Shown: piece after piece, positions 50,801 through 62,510 of the stretch
Numbering within the stretch: the first letter of the stretch is position 1
How the letters are laid out: every line of letters begins with the position of its first letter
Assembly: GCA_028622995.1 (NCBI GenBank)
Contig: JAJQJQ010000038.1
Location: 1,984,001-2,048,000 of the forward strand
Direction: 5' to 3'
DNA: 64,000 nucleotides
Origin: Panagrolaimus kolymaensis
Lineage: Eukaryota; Nematoda; Chromadorea; Rhabditida; Panagrolaimidae
The notes under the pieces: generated by a model
Databases searched by the model: none
Told to the model about the DNA's origin: nothing
Seen by the model: the letters and a program-made list of their open reading frames with translations, nothing else
Program-made: the position numbers and the translations under genes

Positions 50801-52419
50801 TATTCTTCTTGCGATAAATGGCTTGCGCAATATTTAAGTGACTTCCAAAAACAAAAAAAAAACATGGGACAAAAAACAAGAGCGCGGATGATCACTTTCA
50901 TTTCAATTCTCATGTTGCTGACTGGTAGTGCCCTTATTGCGGCCGCTATGCCCATTAATCGGGCGACTAAGAAAAAAAAATGAAAAAACGAAAGAAATCT
51001 TTCATGATTGCGAAAAACAGAAAAAAATGGATTATTTTAGTTGTCGTCTTCCTTTATTTTTTTGTCTATAAAACGATCATCTAAAAATAAAATAAAAATG
51101 GTTTTGGTTAGTTAAATGAATGAAGAAGATGAGCCCATTAAACATGCATACGCGCGCAACAAACATTTATCCATCATTCATTTTTTTAGAGTTAATTGTT
51201 TCAAAAAAGGTTGTCTTCGTTATTTTCGACGTCGGATGAATCTCTTTTTTGTTTTTGAGAAAGAAAAAAAATTATTTCTTACTTGCATGTAAATTATCGA
51301 GAATGAATTTAGATTTTGTTGACCTTATTGAACGACAAAAGAAAAAAATGATGATGATCACAAAAGAAGAAATAATAAAAAATTTCCTTGATCATTAAAA
51401 AAAGCGAGACTACGCATCTTTTTTTATTTTTTTGCTTTTCTTTTTTCTTTAAGGAAGCGCGCCTAACAAAATAAAAATTTCAAATTTCATAATAAATATT
51501 TGCATATAATATTTTATTTCGTTCTAAAAACAAATGATATTCAATCTATCTCAAGTCTCAAAGAAAGGAAAAAATGTGAAAATCTTGAAAGGCAGAAAAA
51601 TTCGCTAAAGAAAGGACGGCGATGACTGAAGCCAATTTACAGTTTTTCTTTTTCCTTTCCTTTTTTTCACCTTCTTTTTTATTTTGACATCAAAAAGGCA
51701 AAACAGGTGCATGAAAAATCTATTTTCTTCTCCACGTACGTATTTGCGGGAAATCGAAAATATTCACCTTTTTTTTCTTTTATATTTCATTTACTTAAGC
51801 TTAATCCAAAACATCGCTTGCTTTTGTGTTTGTTGTAATTAATTGGAAGCGCTTTGATTTTTTATTTTACCTTTCAATTTTTTTCTTATTGCTTTGTTTT
51901 GTTTTATTAAAAAAATAATAAACTTAATCGTTTGCTTTTGTTAGGTTTGTTTTGTTTTGTTTTCTGCTAAGCATACTGTAACAAAAAAAACAGAGTCGTT
52001 ATAGAAAAAAAGAAGAGGAGCAAAAAGTAATTATAAAAGGAAACGAAAAAGTAGAAACAGAAAAAAAGATTTTGCGCAGCTTTTTTACTTCATAAATAAT
52101 TTATTAAGAAAAACACGGTAAAAAGGCTGCTATATCTCTCTTCAGCCAAAAGCTAACGAGAACATGAACACTACTACTCTAAAAAAGTAAAAAGGGAAAG
52201 AAAAAAGCATGAGAGTGAGAGAGGTGCATAAATGTTGAAAAAAACCAATCAAAAATTCAAACTTTTAAATAAAAATCTCAGAAACACAGAAGTAAAATAT
52301 AAAAAAAGATGTCGTGTAAAAAGTTTATTTGGCAAAAAAAAAGTAAGATTATTTACATGTTTAATCTTTTAAACATTTTTTAAATAAAATACATTTATAA
52401 TAAATATTTGTGAGCAAAT
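47815..52419. other. Gene-poor 4.6 kb upstream of unc-86
   Basis: No conserved exon except a 31-codon ORF at 50888-50983. It is likely to hold the unc-86 regulatory region, since the left end is its 5' flank. The sequence alternates AT tracts with short GC-richer islands (48170-48300, 49660-49700, 50890-50970). Confidence 0.45.
50888..50983 (+). CDS. Candidate 31-aa secreted micro-ORF or first exon
   Basis: ATG to TGA encodes MITFISILMLLTGSALIAAA followed by MPINRATKKKK. The first 20 residues read as a textbook signal peptide with an Ala-rich cleavage site, and the DNA is GC-richer than its surroundings (includes GCGGCCGC). No acceptor, donor or second exon was located, so it may be a first exon, a micropeptide or chance. 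Confidence 0.25.
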   Translation: MITFISILMLLTGSALIAAAMPINRATKKKK

Positions 52420-54552
52420 TTAATAAACGATTGCAATATGTTTTGCCATTGGAAATGTATTTTTAATCCATTCAGAAACCAAAGCTGTATCCTCTTGATT
52501 AGTGAATACTGTAAAAATTACTTTCAAACTGCGGGCTGAAACATTGGCCATATCAATTTCTTTTTGCATTAAAAGACGAGCTGATTCGATATTAAGCAAT
52601 ATTTTTTCAACCTAAATAAAAAGTGTTTTGAAAGTCTTTAAGTTCGATTAAAAAATTCTTGCATACTTTGTATTTGGTGATTATATTCCATAATCGTTCA
52701 GGATTAGGAAAATCAAGCCTGCCTTCAAACTATAAAAAAGGTAGGATTTCAGAAATTTTTTGGGAAGAAATTAAAGAAATTGCAAACCAAAAGTAATGAA
52801 GATGAAGACATTGGAGTAGCTAAAAGTGATGTAACTAATATTAAATTATCTGAATCCAAAATTGGCCATATCGCTCCTGATGGCTCATCTCCTAAAGAAT
52901 GTTTCAAAACTGCAGCTAATAAAGCCATTTGGCTTGTTGTAAAATATTTTATTGTCCATTCGCCATTTCTGGAATTTTATAGTTGTTGAAAATTTTAAAA
53001 TTGGTTTATACCTTTTTCGAATATGTTGAACCATTTTATCTTCAGTATTCATAAGTTCAACTTCGCAAGCATCCGATGCACCCAATATCAATTTAGACCA
53101 ATGGAAATCTCTATCTTCATTAAAAGGAACCTAAAAATAAATTTAAACAAAAAAATTGAGAGCCATAAAACTAAATTTATTTATTTGCAACTTTGAGAAT
53201 TACCTCCAAATCGTAAATTGGTCGCTTTCCAATAACTTGAGACTCATCTGTGTTTTGGGGTATAGTTAAATCAGGTGCGCCATGTCGAATAAGAATAACG
53301 TTTGGATTTTTTGAATATTTTTTCCAAGCAATTTCCAAACCTAATTCAACATTTTTCTTTAAAGAAATAATATGTGAGCCACTCCAAAAACCATCTGCAG
53401 TGATAATTAATTTAGGATCGGCAAGTTTTATTGCAGTTGCGATATCTTCTGGGTCTTCAACTTTTGCATTCTATAAAAAGAAAAAAGATGAAAATCAAAA
53501 AAAAATTGGATAATTATTTTCTCTTACAAAAAGTGTAAAAACTGCTCCAACACGAATGGAAGCCATTAAAACAATCGGCAATTGAATAATAAAAGGCAAA
53601 ATGACAAGAATTGAATCGCCGGGTGCAATTCCAAGATGCTTAAGGACGTTTGAAGCTTTATTAATTAAAATTGCTTCCGTTTCAACTGAAACTGTAACGC
53701 AATCATCTTCAGTCGGAGAAAAATAATTGCCTTCCCTAAAAAAGAGATTTGCTTTTGATTAAAGAAATAAAAGTTTAATGAGGCAATAAATAGACGGACC
53801 AATAAATTTTATGATAATCTGTATCATTGCCATTAATGTAGCGATCCACACATTCAATGGATAAATTTAATTTATAGTCACCATTCTGAAAAAAGAAAAA
53901 AATATAAAAAGTTATTACAGTTTTTAGTTCAAAAATAAATTTTTCTAAATAAACTCGACTGTTTTTTTTTCGAGTTTTAGGCTAGTTTTTACTAAGGGTG
54001 GAAACGGGACGGGACTATTTTCAAAATCCCGTCCCGTCCCGTCCCGGGATGGGACGGGACGAAAAATTTTGGTCCCGGGACGGGACGGGACGTAAAAATT
54101 TGACTTTTTAATGGAAAAAATGACCCAAAATTCGAAAAAATAGGGACGTCCCGTCCCGTCCCGGGACGGGACCGGGACCGGGACGGGACGGGACGAAAAG
54201 TTTGGTCCCGGGACGGGACGGGACTGGAAAAAGTCGTCCCGTTTCAACCCTTAGTTTTTACTGCAAAAAACCAACTTACTTTCAAAACGGGAACACCAAA
54301 TTTATCCATATTAAATGAAAATTTTCCTTCTCCATACCAATCATATCCTTTTAAACAATTTATCCAAAGAATATGATCAGATTTTTGTCCACACATATCC
54401 ATTAATAAATTTCGATATTCACCTGGCGCATCAGGTTCCAATGAATTTCCACTATCATTGGATTTCATGCTTAAAGTTGGAGAAAGAGCATTTAATACTT
54501 TACTTGGAGCTGAAGTTAATTTATCCATCGTTTCTTTAGTTAACTTTTCCAT
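52420..54552 (-). CDS. Truncated acetyl-CoA-synthetase-like pseudoenzyme
   Basis: Eight exons (54552-54280, 53885-53800, 53735-53528, 53470-53204, 53130-53012, 52968-52788, 52729-52667, 52611-52420) give 462 aa. Residues 50-130 match the ACAS N-terminal domain (NCLKGYDWYG, LNLSIECVDRYI). The AMP-binding domain then begins (HLGIAPGDSILVILPFI, KLADPKLIITADG). Where acetyl-CoA synthetases have the YTSGSTGKPKG ATP-binding loop, this protein reads YFTTSQMALLAAV. The later block FEGRLDFPNPERLWNIITKY, equivalent to the normal enzyme, is kept. The chain stops before the A5 motif and lacks the C-terminal lid. Open frames and clean introns indicate a maintained gene that cannot adenylate. Intron 1 carries a hAT-type MITE. 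Confidence 0.8.
53985..54261. mobile_element. 261-bp hAT-type MITE in an intron, with 8-bp target duplication
   Basis: The element runs 53993-54253. Its ends are TAAGGGTGGAAACGGGAC and the inverted copy of TAAGGGTTGAAACGGGAC (one mismatch). It is flanked by direct repeats GTTTTTAC (53985-53992 and 54254-54261), which fit the hAT nTnnnnAn rule. The inside is a GC-rich array of GGGACGGGAC and its complement in inverted blocks. It lies wholly within intron 1 of the acetyl-CoA-synthetase-like gene. Confidence 0.9.
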
Positions 54553-55740
54553 GGCTTTTTTCTTTTTTTTATAAAAATAAAATAAAAAAGAAAAAAGCAA
54601 ACGTTTTTTGAATTTGACTTTTTTGAAAGAATGAAAAAAAGTGCCCGAATATTATTTTCTTTACTTGTTGTTGCTATTTTAATCACATCAAAAAAACATA
54701 ATGTTTTTTTGTTGTTAAATTTGTTCATTCATATTGTGTTAGATTTTTTTTCATCTGCTTCTTGGCCTTTATGCATTTTTCTTCTCTCCTCGTGTTTGTT
54801 ATTACTATCCATCAATAATGCTACTTAGGCAAGTAGAAAGAAAGATGGGCAAAAATATCTTTAGTTTTTTTTCCCTACTAAATTGGAGGTAATCATGAGA
54901 CAAGAAAAAAGCAAAAAAATACTTGTATTGTTCTTTTAACACAAAATAAAAATTATGAAACTATTTTTTAAATTTTTTTTTTCAATTCTGGAAGATTATT
55001 AGAATAAAATCGCTTCAATCAAAAAGAAAGAAAGAACTATGAAACTATTTTTGTTTAAAAAAATTAATTTTGCATAAAAATTTAAATAAATAAAATGTAA
55101 AAATTAAAGTTTGTCGATTGCTATCATATTTTTCTTAAAATTACATTTAACAAGTTTGCATTATTTTTGGTTTTTTTAGACAAAATAAATTTTTTTAAAT
55201 ATTAAACTTTTTTAACACAAAGATATTTTGCTGACGTTTTTTTTAAAATTATAATAATTATTGGAATTAAAATTCAAGTTTTTTTATTATAAATTTTCCA
55301 TTGTTTAGCTCAAAATAAAGCTTTATTTTTATTATTAAATTTATGTGTTAAAGTTTATTTAAATAAAAAAGGAAGAAAGAAATTGAACAAATCTACTTAA
55401 ATAAAAATAATAAGAAAGAGATATATATCATTGATTAGAAAATTTATCGGATGATGACCTGAATTTTATCTTTCCTTTAAAAGGCGAGACAAATTTTTTT
55501 TAAATGTTGAAAAGAGACGGCGACGATGAATGGAAATGAGCTGATTATCAAAAACGTGGAATAAAAATTTTTTTTAAACAAATGCGCGAAGTTTTCATTT
55601 TTTTGGTTTAACAGAAATTATCACTTTTTTATTTAATAAAACTTTTTTAAATACTTTTTTTCGTGTGTTTAGTTTTTTTCTTGAATTTTAAATTTATGCA
55701 AATTTAAGAATCTTTTTTTTTAACTTTTGTTTTTTAGGAA
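54553..55740. other. Divergent spacer between the pseudoenzyme gene and glf-1
   Basis: 1.2 kb of AT-rich DNA between two divergent start codons. It should hold both promoters. A ttttttag acceptor lies 3 nt before the glf-1 ATG. Confidence 0.45.
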
Positions 55741-57392
55741 ATGAAGATCGTTGTTATTGGTGCTGCTCCCACTGCTCTTGGCTTAGCTTATCGCTTAAAT
55801 GAATTAAAAAATGAAAATGCTGAAGAAGCTAAAGATATTGAATTGCTTATGCTTGAACAGGTTTCTAAAACATACTGAGGCTTTATGAATACATTTTTTA
55901 TTAATTTCTAGGAAGCTTTTCCTGGAGGCCTTTCATGCACGGTAGAAGATGATAAAGGTTTCCTTTGGGATATGGGTGGCCATATCACTTTTAACCATAA
56001 TTTTCCATATTATGAAAAAGCTACAAAATGGGCGGTGGAAGATTGGAATAGTCTTCAACGAAATTGTCTTGTAGACATGAATTGCCTTTTTGGTGAAAAG
56101 GGTATTCACCTCGTTCCATATCCAGCTCAATTTGCTGTCCCACTTTTTCCTGAAAAAGTTAAACAATCTTGTTTAAATGATTTAAAAGAACGATACGAAA
56201 ATGTAATATTTGCTTTTTAATTCTCAATATTCAATCAAAGTTTAAAAAAATAATTATAGCCTACGACCGATGAACGTCCTGGTAACTTTGAAGAATGGAT
56301 TTTGCAACATTTTGGTCCAACCATTCTTGATTCCTTTTTCAAACCATACACTCGCAAAGTTTGGACTGTTGAAACCAGCAAAATGTCACCTAATTGGGTT
56401 GGATCACGAGTAGCTAAACTTCCACAAGAAAAATTGGAATCTTTATGTGCTATGAATAAAGACGAACTTGCTGTGAGTTTTTTTTCAGCTCTCTTTTTTG
56501 CATAAAAAACAAATATTTTTTATAGAAAGCTGATTTTGGTTGGGGACCAAATGCTTACTTTACTTTCCCCAAATATGGTGGAACTGGAGCAGTATGGAAA
56601 CAAATGGCTGAAAAGCTTCCACAAGAATGGGCTCAATATAATTCTAAAGTGGTTTCTGTGGATTATAAAGCCAAACAAATTACTTACATTAAAAAAGATG
56701 AAGAAGGCTTGGAGCAAACTGTCAATTATGATGTTTTAATTAACACCGCTCCAATTGATACTTTAATTAATGAAACAAAAATTTGTCCTCAACTTAATAT
56801 TGAACACAACCAAGTAAATTATTTCAAACTTTAATTTAAAAAAGTTTAGTATTAAATTTTATTTTTTTTAAAGGTTTTTATTGTTGGTGTTGGCCTTGAA
56901 CTACCTATGCCAGAATTTTGTGAAAAATTCACTTGGCTTTATTTCCCTGATCCTGAAGTTCCATTTTATCGCGTCACTTTCCTTTCCCGATATGGCGAAG
57001 TTACACCTGACAGCAGCAAATATTGGTCAGTGATGTGTGAATGTGCTCGACCATCGGATGATCCAATCTCAGAAGAAGAAATTCGTGAAATGGCCATCGA
57101 AGGACTCATTACTAAATCCATTATTAAACGAGATCAAATTGTATCAGTTTATTCCACAACTTTGCCTTATGGATATCCAATTCCCACAATTGAGCGAGAT
57201 GCTGAACTTGCTCGAGCTCATGCTGCTTTGGAAACCAATAGCATTTATAGTCGTGGCCGATTTGGTGGATGGAAATACGAAGCTTCCAATCAAGATCATT
57301 GCTTTATTCAAGGTAAAGAATTGGCAGATCGCTTAATTTTGGATTTGCCCGAAAAGCTTTACAAAACTGGTCTTGCCGAACATCGTGGTTAA
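55741..57392 (+). CDS. glf-1: UDP-galactopyranose mutase (eukaryotic type)
   Basis: Five exons (55741-55860, 55912-56202, 56260-56472, 56526-56813, 56874-57392) give 476 aa; all introns are phase 0. The N-terminal FAD-binding motif is VVIGAAPTALGLAYRL. Further eukaryotic UGM landmarks are GGLSCTVEDDKGFLWDMGGH, FKPYTRKVWTVE, WGPNAYFTFPKYGGTGAVW and, near the end, GRFGGWKYEASNQDHC. The enzyme uses reduced FAD to turn UDP-galactopyranose into UDP-galactofuranose. C. elegans glf-1 is needed for surface-coat integrity and is absent from mammals. The active-site Arg and Tyr regions appear intact. An acceptor immediately upstream of the ATG suggests trans-splicing. Confidence 0.94.
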
Positions 57393-57743
57393 AGTTTTTT
57401 TCTTTTTGCATTTATATTTTTCTTTGTCTTTCAAATATAATATTTTTATTTATATTTTGTAATTTTAATCTTAAAAAATCGTATATATTAAATTTTATCT
57501 GTGTTGAAAAAATTTCATTATTATTGTATTTTGTCTTTCCAAATTAATTTATTTTATTATTATTTTTTTATTAATATTAACTTTTCAAAAAGAAAGCATT
57601 TAAAGTTTTACCAAATAATGAATGGACAAAAATAAAAAATAGATAATGAAACCGTTAATGTAACGCAAAAAGTATACTCACAAAAAAACGGAGCAACAAC
57701 AAAAAAATTAAGGAGGAAAAAAATATTATTCATTGGTGGAAAA
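57393..57743. other. Convergent 3' spacer
   Basis: 351 bp between the glf-1 stop and the stop of the acidic secreted protein. AATAAA-like and ATTAAA-like signals occur, nothing else. Confidence 0.4.
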
Positions 57744-58495
57744 TTAATAAGTATGAATATGATCCGATTCGTAATCATGAGGATGAATGTTGTCATTCTC
57801 ATTTCCATTTTCATTATCATCATCATTGCCTCCATTATTTTGTTGTAAACGATTAACAGCGGAAGGGCGATTTTTGTGACTGCTTCCAGCGTGGGAGACC
57901 CGTTTGGCGCGAGAAACTAAAAATATTAATTAAAGCTTTCTTTTTTTACGAATTTTAAGTCAAAAAAAGATACGTGGTTCTTTGGCTCCATCTTTGGGAG
58001 TTTCAACTTCGATTTCAGCTTCTGCTTCATCACGCTTTTCAACCACGGCTACTGTAGCTTCTGTAGTTTCTCCATCTTCTTCATCTTTGCTATTATTTTC
58101 TTCACGCTTTTTAACTCCAGCTGATTCTGATTCATCTATGCCTTCTGCCATGGCATCAGCTTCTTCGATAACAACATTGACTTCGGCGGTTGTGGTTGTT
58201 TCTGAATGACGTTTACGACGAGATGGGCTTGGAGTATGCATGGTTACTGGCTCGTTTGGAGGTGGCACGGTAGCTTGTCGGCGGTCTCTTGGAGTTGGAT
58301 GTGGTGGTCCTCCTCCATCTTCTCTTTTCTTTCGATTTGCTTCCTCTTCAGCCGGCATTGGGGTTGAGTGGTGATGTTCATTAGCTAAATAAATTGAAAT
58401 TCATTTCTGACTAATAATTGTATTTACGAAATTTTACCTTTGGCATAACAAACAATAAAAGCAAACAAAACTACAAAAATAGTTGAAAGCTGCAT
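57744..58495 (-). CDS. Secreted acidic/basic low-complexity protein
   Basis: Three exons (58495-58438, 58384-57974, 57916-57744) give 213 aa. Residues 1-18 are a signal peptide (MQLSTIFVVLFAFIVCYA). The mature chain has no cysteines and alternates Pro/Arg, acidic and basic stretches, with several dibasic or RRKR-like sites (NRKKRE, PSRRKRHS, VEKRDE, SRAKRV) that a proprotein convertase could cut. It ends in an Asn/Asp-rich tail with His. A precursor of short peptides is possible, but no repeated mature unit is evident. No family was recognised. Confidence 0.7.
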
Positions 58496-59089
58496 ATTTT
58501 ACAAAAATTTTATAATAATAATAAAAACAGAAAAACAAAGTTCGACCTTCCGACAGATAAATAAAGTAAGGACAAGTGTTCAGTGAACCCACATTTTAGG
58601 GTTAAATAAAGGGATGATGTTATTTCTATATTTATTTTTTGATCATGTCAAAGCTCGATGCATTTCCGCCAAATTACGCAAAAAACCGGATAATTGCCAT
58701 AGAAAAATGGTACCACAAGGGTAAATCATTGAAGCGAATTTGACAATAAAGGATTGTTGTGCAACAAAAAAAGTGATGCAAAAAATAAATCCAGGATATC
58801 CAAGTAAGGGAAACAAGAGGGAGGGAGTCAGTCAATTTTTTTAGCAAGTGTCAAAGAACATTTTAATTTATAATTTTTAAAAATTGCTATTGATCAGACA
58901 TAAACTGTCAAAAACAAACAATTAATCATGTTTCAAAAATAAAAAAAACTGTTTTTTATTGTTTGATGAAAAAAATAATTAAAAATGAATCAGTTCATTT
59001 ATGGTGATTTCAACAACAAGTATTTATTCCATTTTTTTGGTGGGAGTTAAAAAAGTTGTTACATAAAATTTAAAAATAATTAAAGGAAT
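58496..59089. other. Spacer, no gene recognised
   Basis: 594 bp of AT-rich DNA between two minus-strand secreted-protein genes. Confidence 0.4.
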
Positions 59090-60056
59090 CTAATGTTGTT
59101 TTTTAATTTTTTTTGATGATGAAGCTGCAGCTTTGGAATTAACATTATTGACTAAAAAGTGAAATTTAAATTTTTGGAGATTTACAAGAAAGATGGCTCA
59201 CTTAAACATTTGCCTCGACATTCGGGATAAAAAACTTGAGCTGTTACTCGAGTGTATTCACACATCCACCAACTTGATTCTAAGGTGCATCCTTGTTGGA
59301 AAGGTAATTGAACGCAATCCAAAAAGTTTGACATGGCACTAAAAAAAGTTTTTACAATGAAAAAAAGGCTATTGTCTTACTAGCATCGATCATTAGGCTC
59401 ATCATGAACAAATTCATTTCGGCAGTCATCAAGTTTTCCGATGCTTGCATTCCACGTGGATGGAAGGCAATTTTCATTGTAAATAAACGCTAAAAAATGT
59501 ATTTAAATAACAAAAAGCAGATTCAAGGAAGTAACAAACAATCCATTCCAGCTCCGCATGAAAATTGAAGTTGAGCATAAAGCACTTGAGTTCTGAATGC
59601 AACATCTCGAGGATAACCCAAGACAACAAAATGTGGATAAGTCATACAATCAACCATCATAATATCCAAACAATCTTTAAACATATTAAATGCGCTTAAA
59701 AAATATACAAAAATTAATTTGTATAAAAATTATTTTGTTTCTTTTTACCTGCAAACATTTAGAAGGCCTTGAATTCCACCTGTGGCATACATGGTTTCAA
59801 TAATTCGTCGATAACAAAATGGATCAGCAAATGTTCCAGAATTGTCTAAAAATTGTTATTCAACAAAGAAATAAATTTTATTTTATTTACCGCAAGCTCC
59901 AGTAATATTTAGCATAGTTCGAAAATTTTTATCACAACATGATAGAGTTGCCATATCACAAGCTGAGGTTTGGGGCGTCGGGCATGTATTTTGGCCAAGG
60001 CATTGTTGGGTGCCAAAAATGGCTAAAGCCACAAAAACGGCGAAAATGTAACTCAT
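59090..60056 (-). CDS. Nematode secreted cysteine-rich protein (DUF19-like)
   Basis: Six exons (60056-59891, 59845-59749, 59694-59540, 59489-59381, 59338-59202, 59151-59090) give 241 aa. Residues 1-21 are a signal peptide. About 17 cysteines follow, spread over two similar halves, with patterns such as CDMATLSCCDKNF, FKDCLDIMMVDC, NFLDCVQLPFQQGC and WWMCEYTRV. This resembles the extracellular DUF19/T20D4.11-like domain found in large nematode families, but the assignment is tentative. The short Lys-rich tail is probably outside the domain. All joins are canonical. Confidence 0.78.
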
Positions 60057-60743
60057 TTTTGCCCCTGAAAAGCTTTTTTTAAAACAAAACAAACAGTAAA
60101 TTTTATTTTATGAAGCACAGGGAAGAGTTTTAATTGGGGCTTATTCAATTATATTATTTTGTCATAACTTTTTTTGCCTTGAGAATAGGTTGTTGGTGCA
60201 CCTTTGAAGACTTGCTTCTTATCATAAAAAAAAGATGAGAAAACGCTAATTGAATAATTTTCTCTCCTTGATCGATTTAACGCTGTGTTTGAAAGCCAAT
60301 TTGCGGCTCTTCTTCTCAAAAATGTATCTTATCAATAGCTTCCTTCCTAAAATATAGGCGTGTGCCCAAAAAAACCGATTAAATTAAAGTATTTTTTTAA
60401 AGATGAAAATAATCCCTTGAATAATTTCCTTAATGAAAAGTTTTAAATTTTTTCACACCTTCAAATCAATAAAAAAATAACTGCAAAACTAAAGCTGCAA
60501 AAGTTTCAAGTAAAAAAACTTTTAAGCAAACTAATTGAAAATGACATTGGCTATAGGGCTTTATAGTTTGGTTCCACCATATTTTTTGTTACAGGAATGC
60601 GAAACACTACAATGCTAATAACTATAGATTTTTTGTAATTATTTTATTTTCACCGGAATTTATTTTATAATTCCCCGTTTATATAATCAATGCATACAAC
60701 AGTAAAAGAAGCTAAAACAATCGGTTAAATTTTTGATTTTCGT
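60057..60743. other. Spacer upstream of the cysteine-rich gene
   Basis: 687 bp without a supported exon. It contains the promoter of the secreted protein and the presumed 3' UTR of the nuclear receptor. Confidence 0.4.
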
Positions 60744-62510
60744 CTAATCTTCCGCGTCAAATAAAAGATGCTCAGATATCTGATCAAATACGGTAATTTT
60801 GAATAAACGCATGACTTGATAACTTTCTAAAAATACAAATTATTTACATTAAAATGTTTTATATTTAAATGCAAAACTTACCAAACATTGCTGAAGCAGC
60901 CGATGAAATGCCGGATACTGTGAGAATAACGTTTCCAAATCTTTCTAAATAATTTCTTGTGAATGAAAATGCTTTTAAGATTCAATAATTACCTTCATAA
61001 TTTTTTAATTTAATATTTTCATAATGTTGAAAAAGTCCAGCGATAACTTTATTTTTAAAACTAATAATTACCCTTCGAGTTTCATCACTTAAAAATGAGC
61101 CACTTTCATCTAAAAAATCATAGCGTTTGTAACTACTACTTTAAAAATTATTTTGGTCATACCTGTGTGACAATGATTTCCACAATTAAAAAGCATTATA
61201 ATTTTTAATGTAACTAGCTCTTCAGGAGTTAACTGTAATCTGCGAAGAGGGACAACAACTTCATCTATGCATCGATCAGTCATTTCAGTATAAAGTTTAT
61301 CTTGCCTCCATTTTCTTTCTTCTGGAATCACACGCTTTGAATCTTCAGGTAAAATGTTTACTCTTCGAGGCATGCAACTTCTATAAAAAAAAAACGGAAG
61401 AATATTTAGCTTTGGTGTTTGAGAATATATATATGTTATTTTTTACCCATTAGAAATAAACCAGACATCCTGGACATTTAAATTTGCTGTGTAATATCCA
61501 TGTTCAAGAATTAGATGGTGAACGGCATATCTGAAGCAATGCGAAATTATAAAAAGTCTAAATACTTCGGAAGCAGTTTATTTTTTACCTTTTAAGTAAA
61601 GTGACTCTATCAACTATTGGCAACGAAGTAAAACCGGGTAAAGACTGAGCCCATTCCATCATGGTCATCATTTCAACTTGAGTACAAGCAGAAATATCAG
61701 AACCTAACATAACAGAAAATTTTTCTGGTGCCCACTTAAAAAAATAAACATATATTCTTTTTATAATCTCAAAAGCATAAGAAAAATGATACCGTTCCTT
61801 GTCGAACCATTTCAGCAAGTTTTTTAGCTTCCATTTTAGATCGAACCATTTCAAATTTTCTAGCTCTAATAGTTTCATCTGTTTGTGTTAAATGTTGCAT
61901 ACATCTTAATAACTCTATTTTAGCTTCATTTAAGGGAGGAGTGGAATGTAATTCATTTGAACTTTGTCCATCGCCATTAGAAGCATTTGAAATCCTTCGA
62001 TTTTGGTTGAATCTTCGACATCCTATGAGATCTCTTCGAGGTTGTAATGCTAAAAATAAACATTGAAGTAATAATAAGTTAAGAATATTTTTTTGCAGTT
62101 ATATATACCATCTTTAGACATTCCAATTTCTAAACATTTTGCATATCGACAAGCTCGACACATTTTCCTCACAGATCTCTCTTCTTCACAAACTCCAGGC
62201 CTTCGACATTTTGTATCTTGCCGCTGAATCACTGCTCTAAATTTGGATAAGAGTAAGAAATAATCCATTTAATTTTTAAGAATATTACCTTCGAAAAAAG
62301 GTTTTACACCCTGCACAACAAGGCTGGACGCCATAATGCTTTCCAGTGGCATCTATAATTTTTTGCTGTTTATTTGTTTATTATTTTTTTAATTATTGGA
62401 CAAACCTTCTTTGCAAATTAAGCATGGTCCAATAACCACTGAAAAAAACAAAAACAATTTATAATTGAGGATTTTTAATTTAAAAAAAACATACCTTTGT
62501 TTGCTGTCAT
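60744..62510 (-). CDS. Nuclear hormone receptor
   Basis: Eleven exons (62510-62495, 62438-62406, 62352-62289, 62236-62109, 62049-61793, 61734-61589, 61530-61447, 61380-61163, 61109-60993, 60944-60882, 60826-60744) give 402 aa. The DNA-binding domain starts at residue 11: CLICKEDATGKHYGVQPCCAG forms the first zinc finger, GCKTFFRR carries the P-box (CAGCKT), and CRRPGVCEEERSVRKMCRAC with RYAKCLEIGM completes the second. The ligand-binding domain begins near residue 200 (SLPGFTSLPIVDRVTLLKRY, LQLTPEELVTLKIIMLFN). A short acidic C-terminus (ISEHLLFDAED) could act as the AF-2 helix. It belongs to the HNF4-derived nematode expansion, judging from the P-box; the exact number was not assigned. Confidence 0.92.

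Noticed and set aside
53993..54253. GGGAC repeats as a plain intronic minisatellite
   Set aside because: The array is enclosed by inverted termini and an 8-bp duplication, so it is the body of a MITE.
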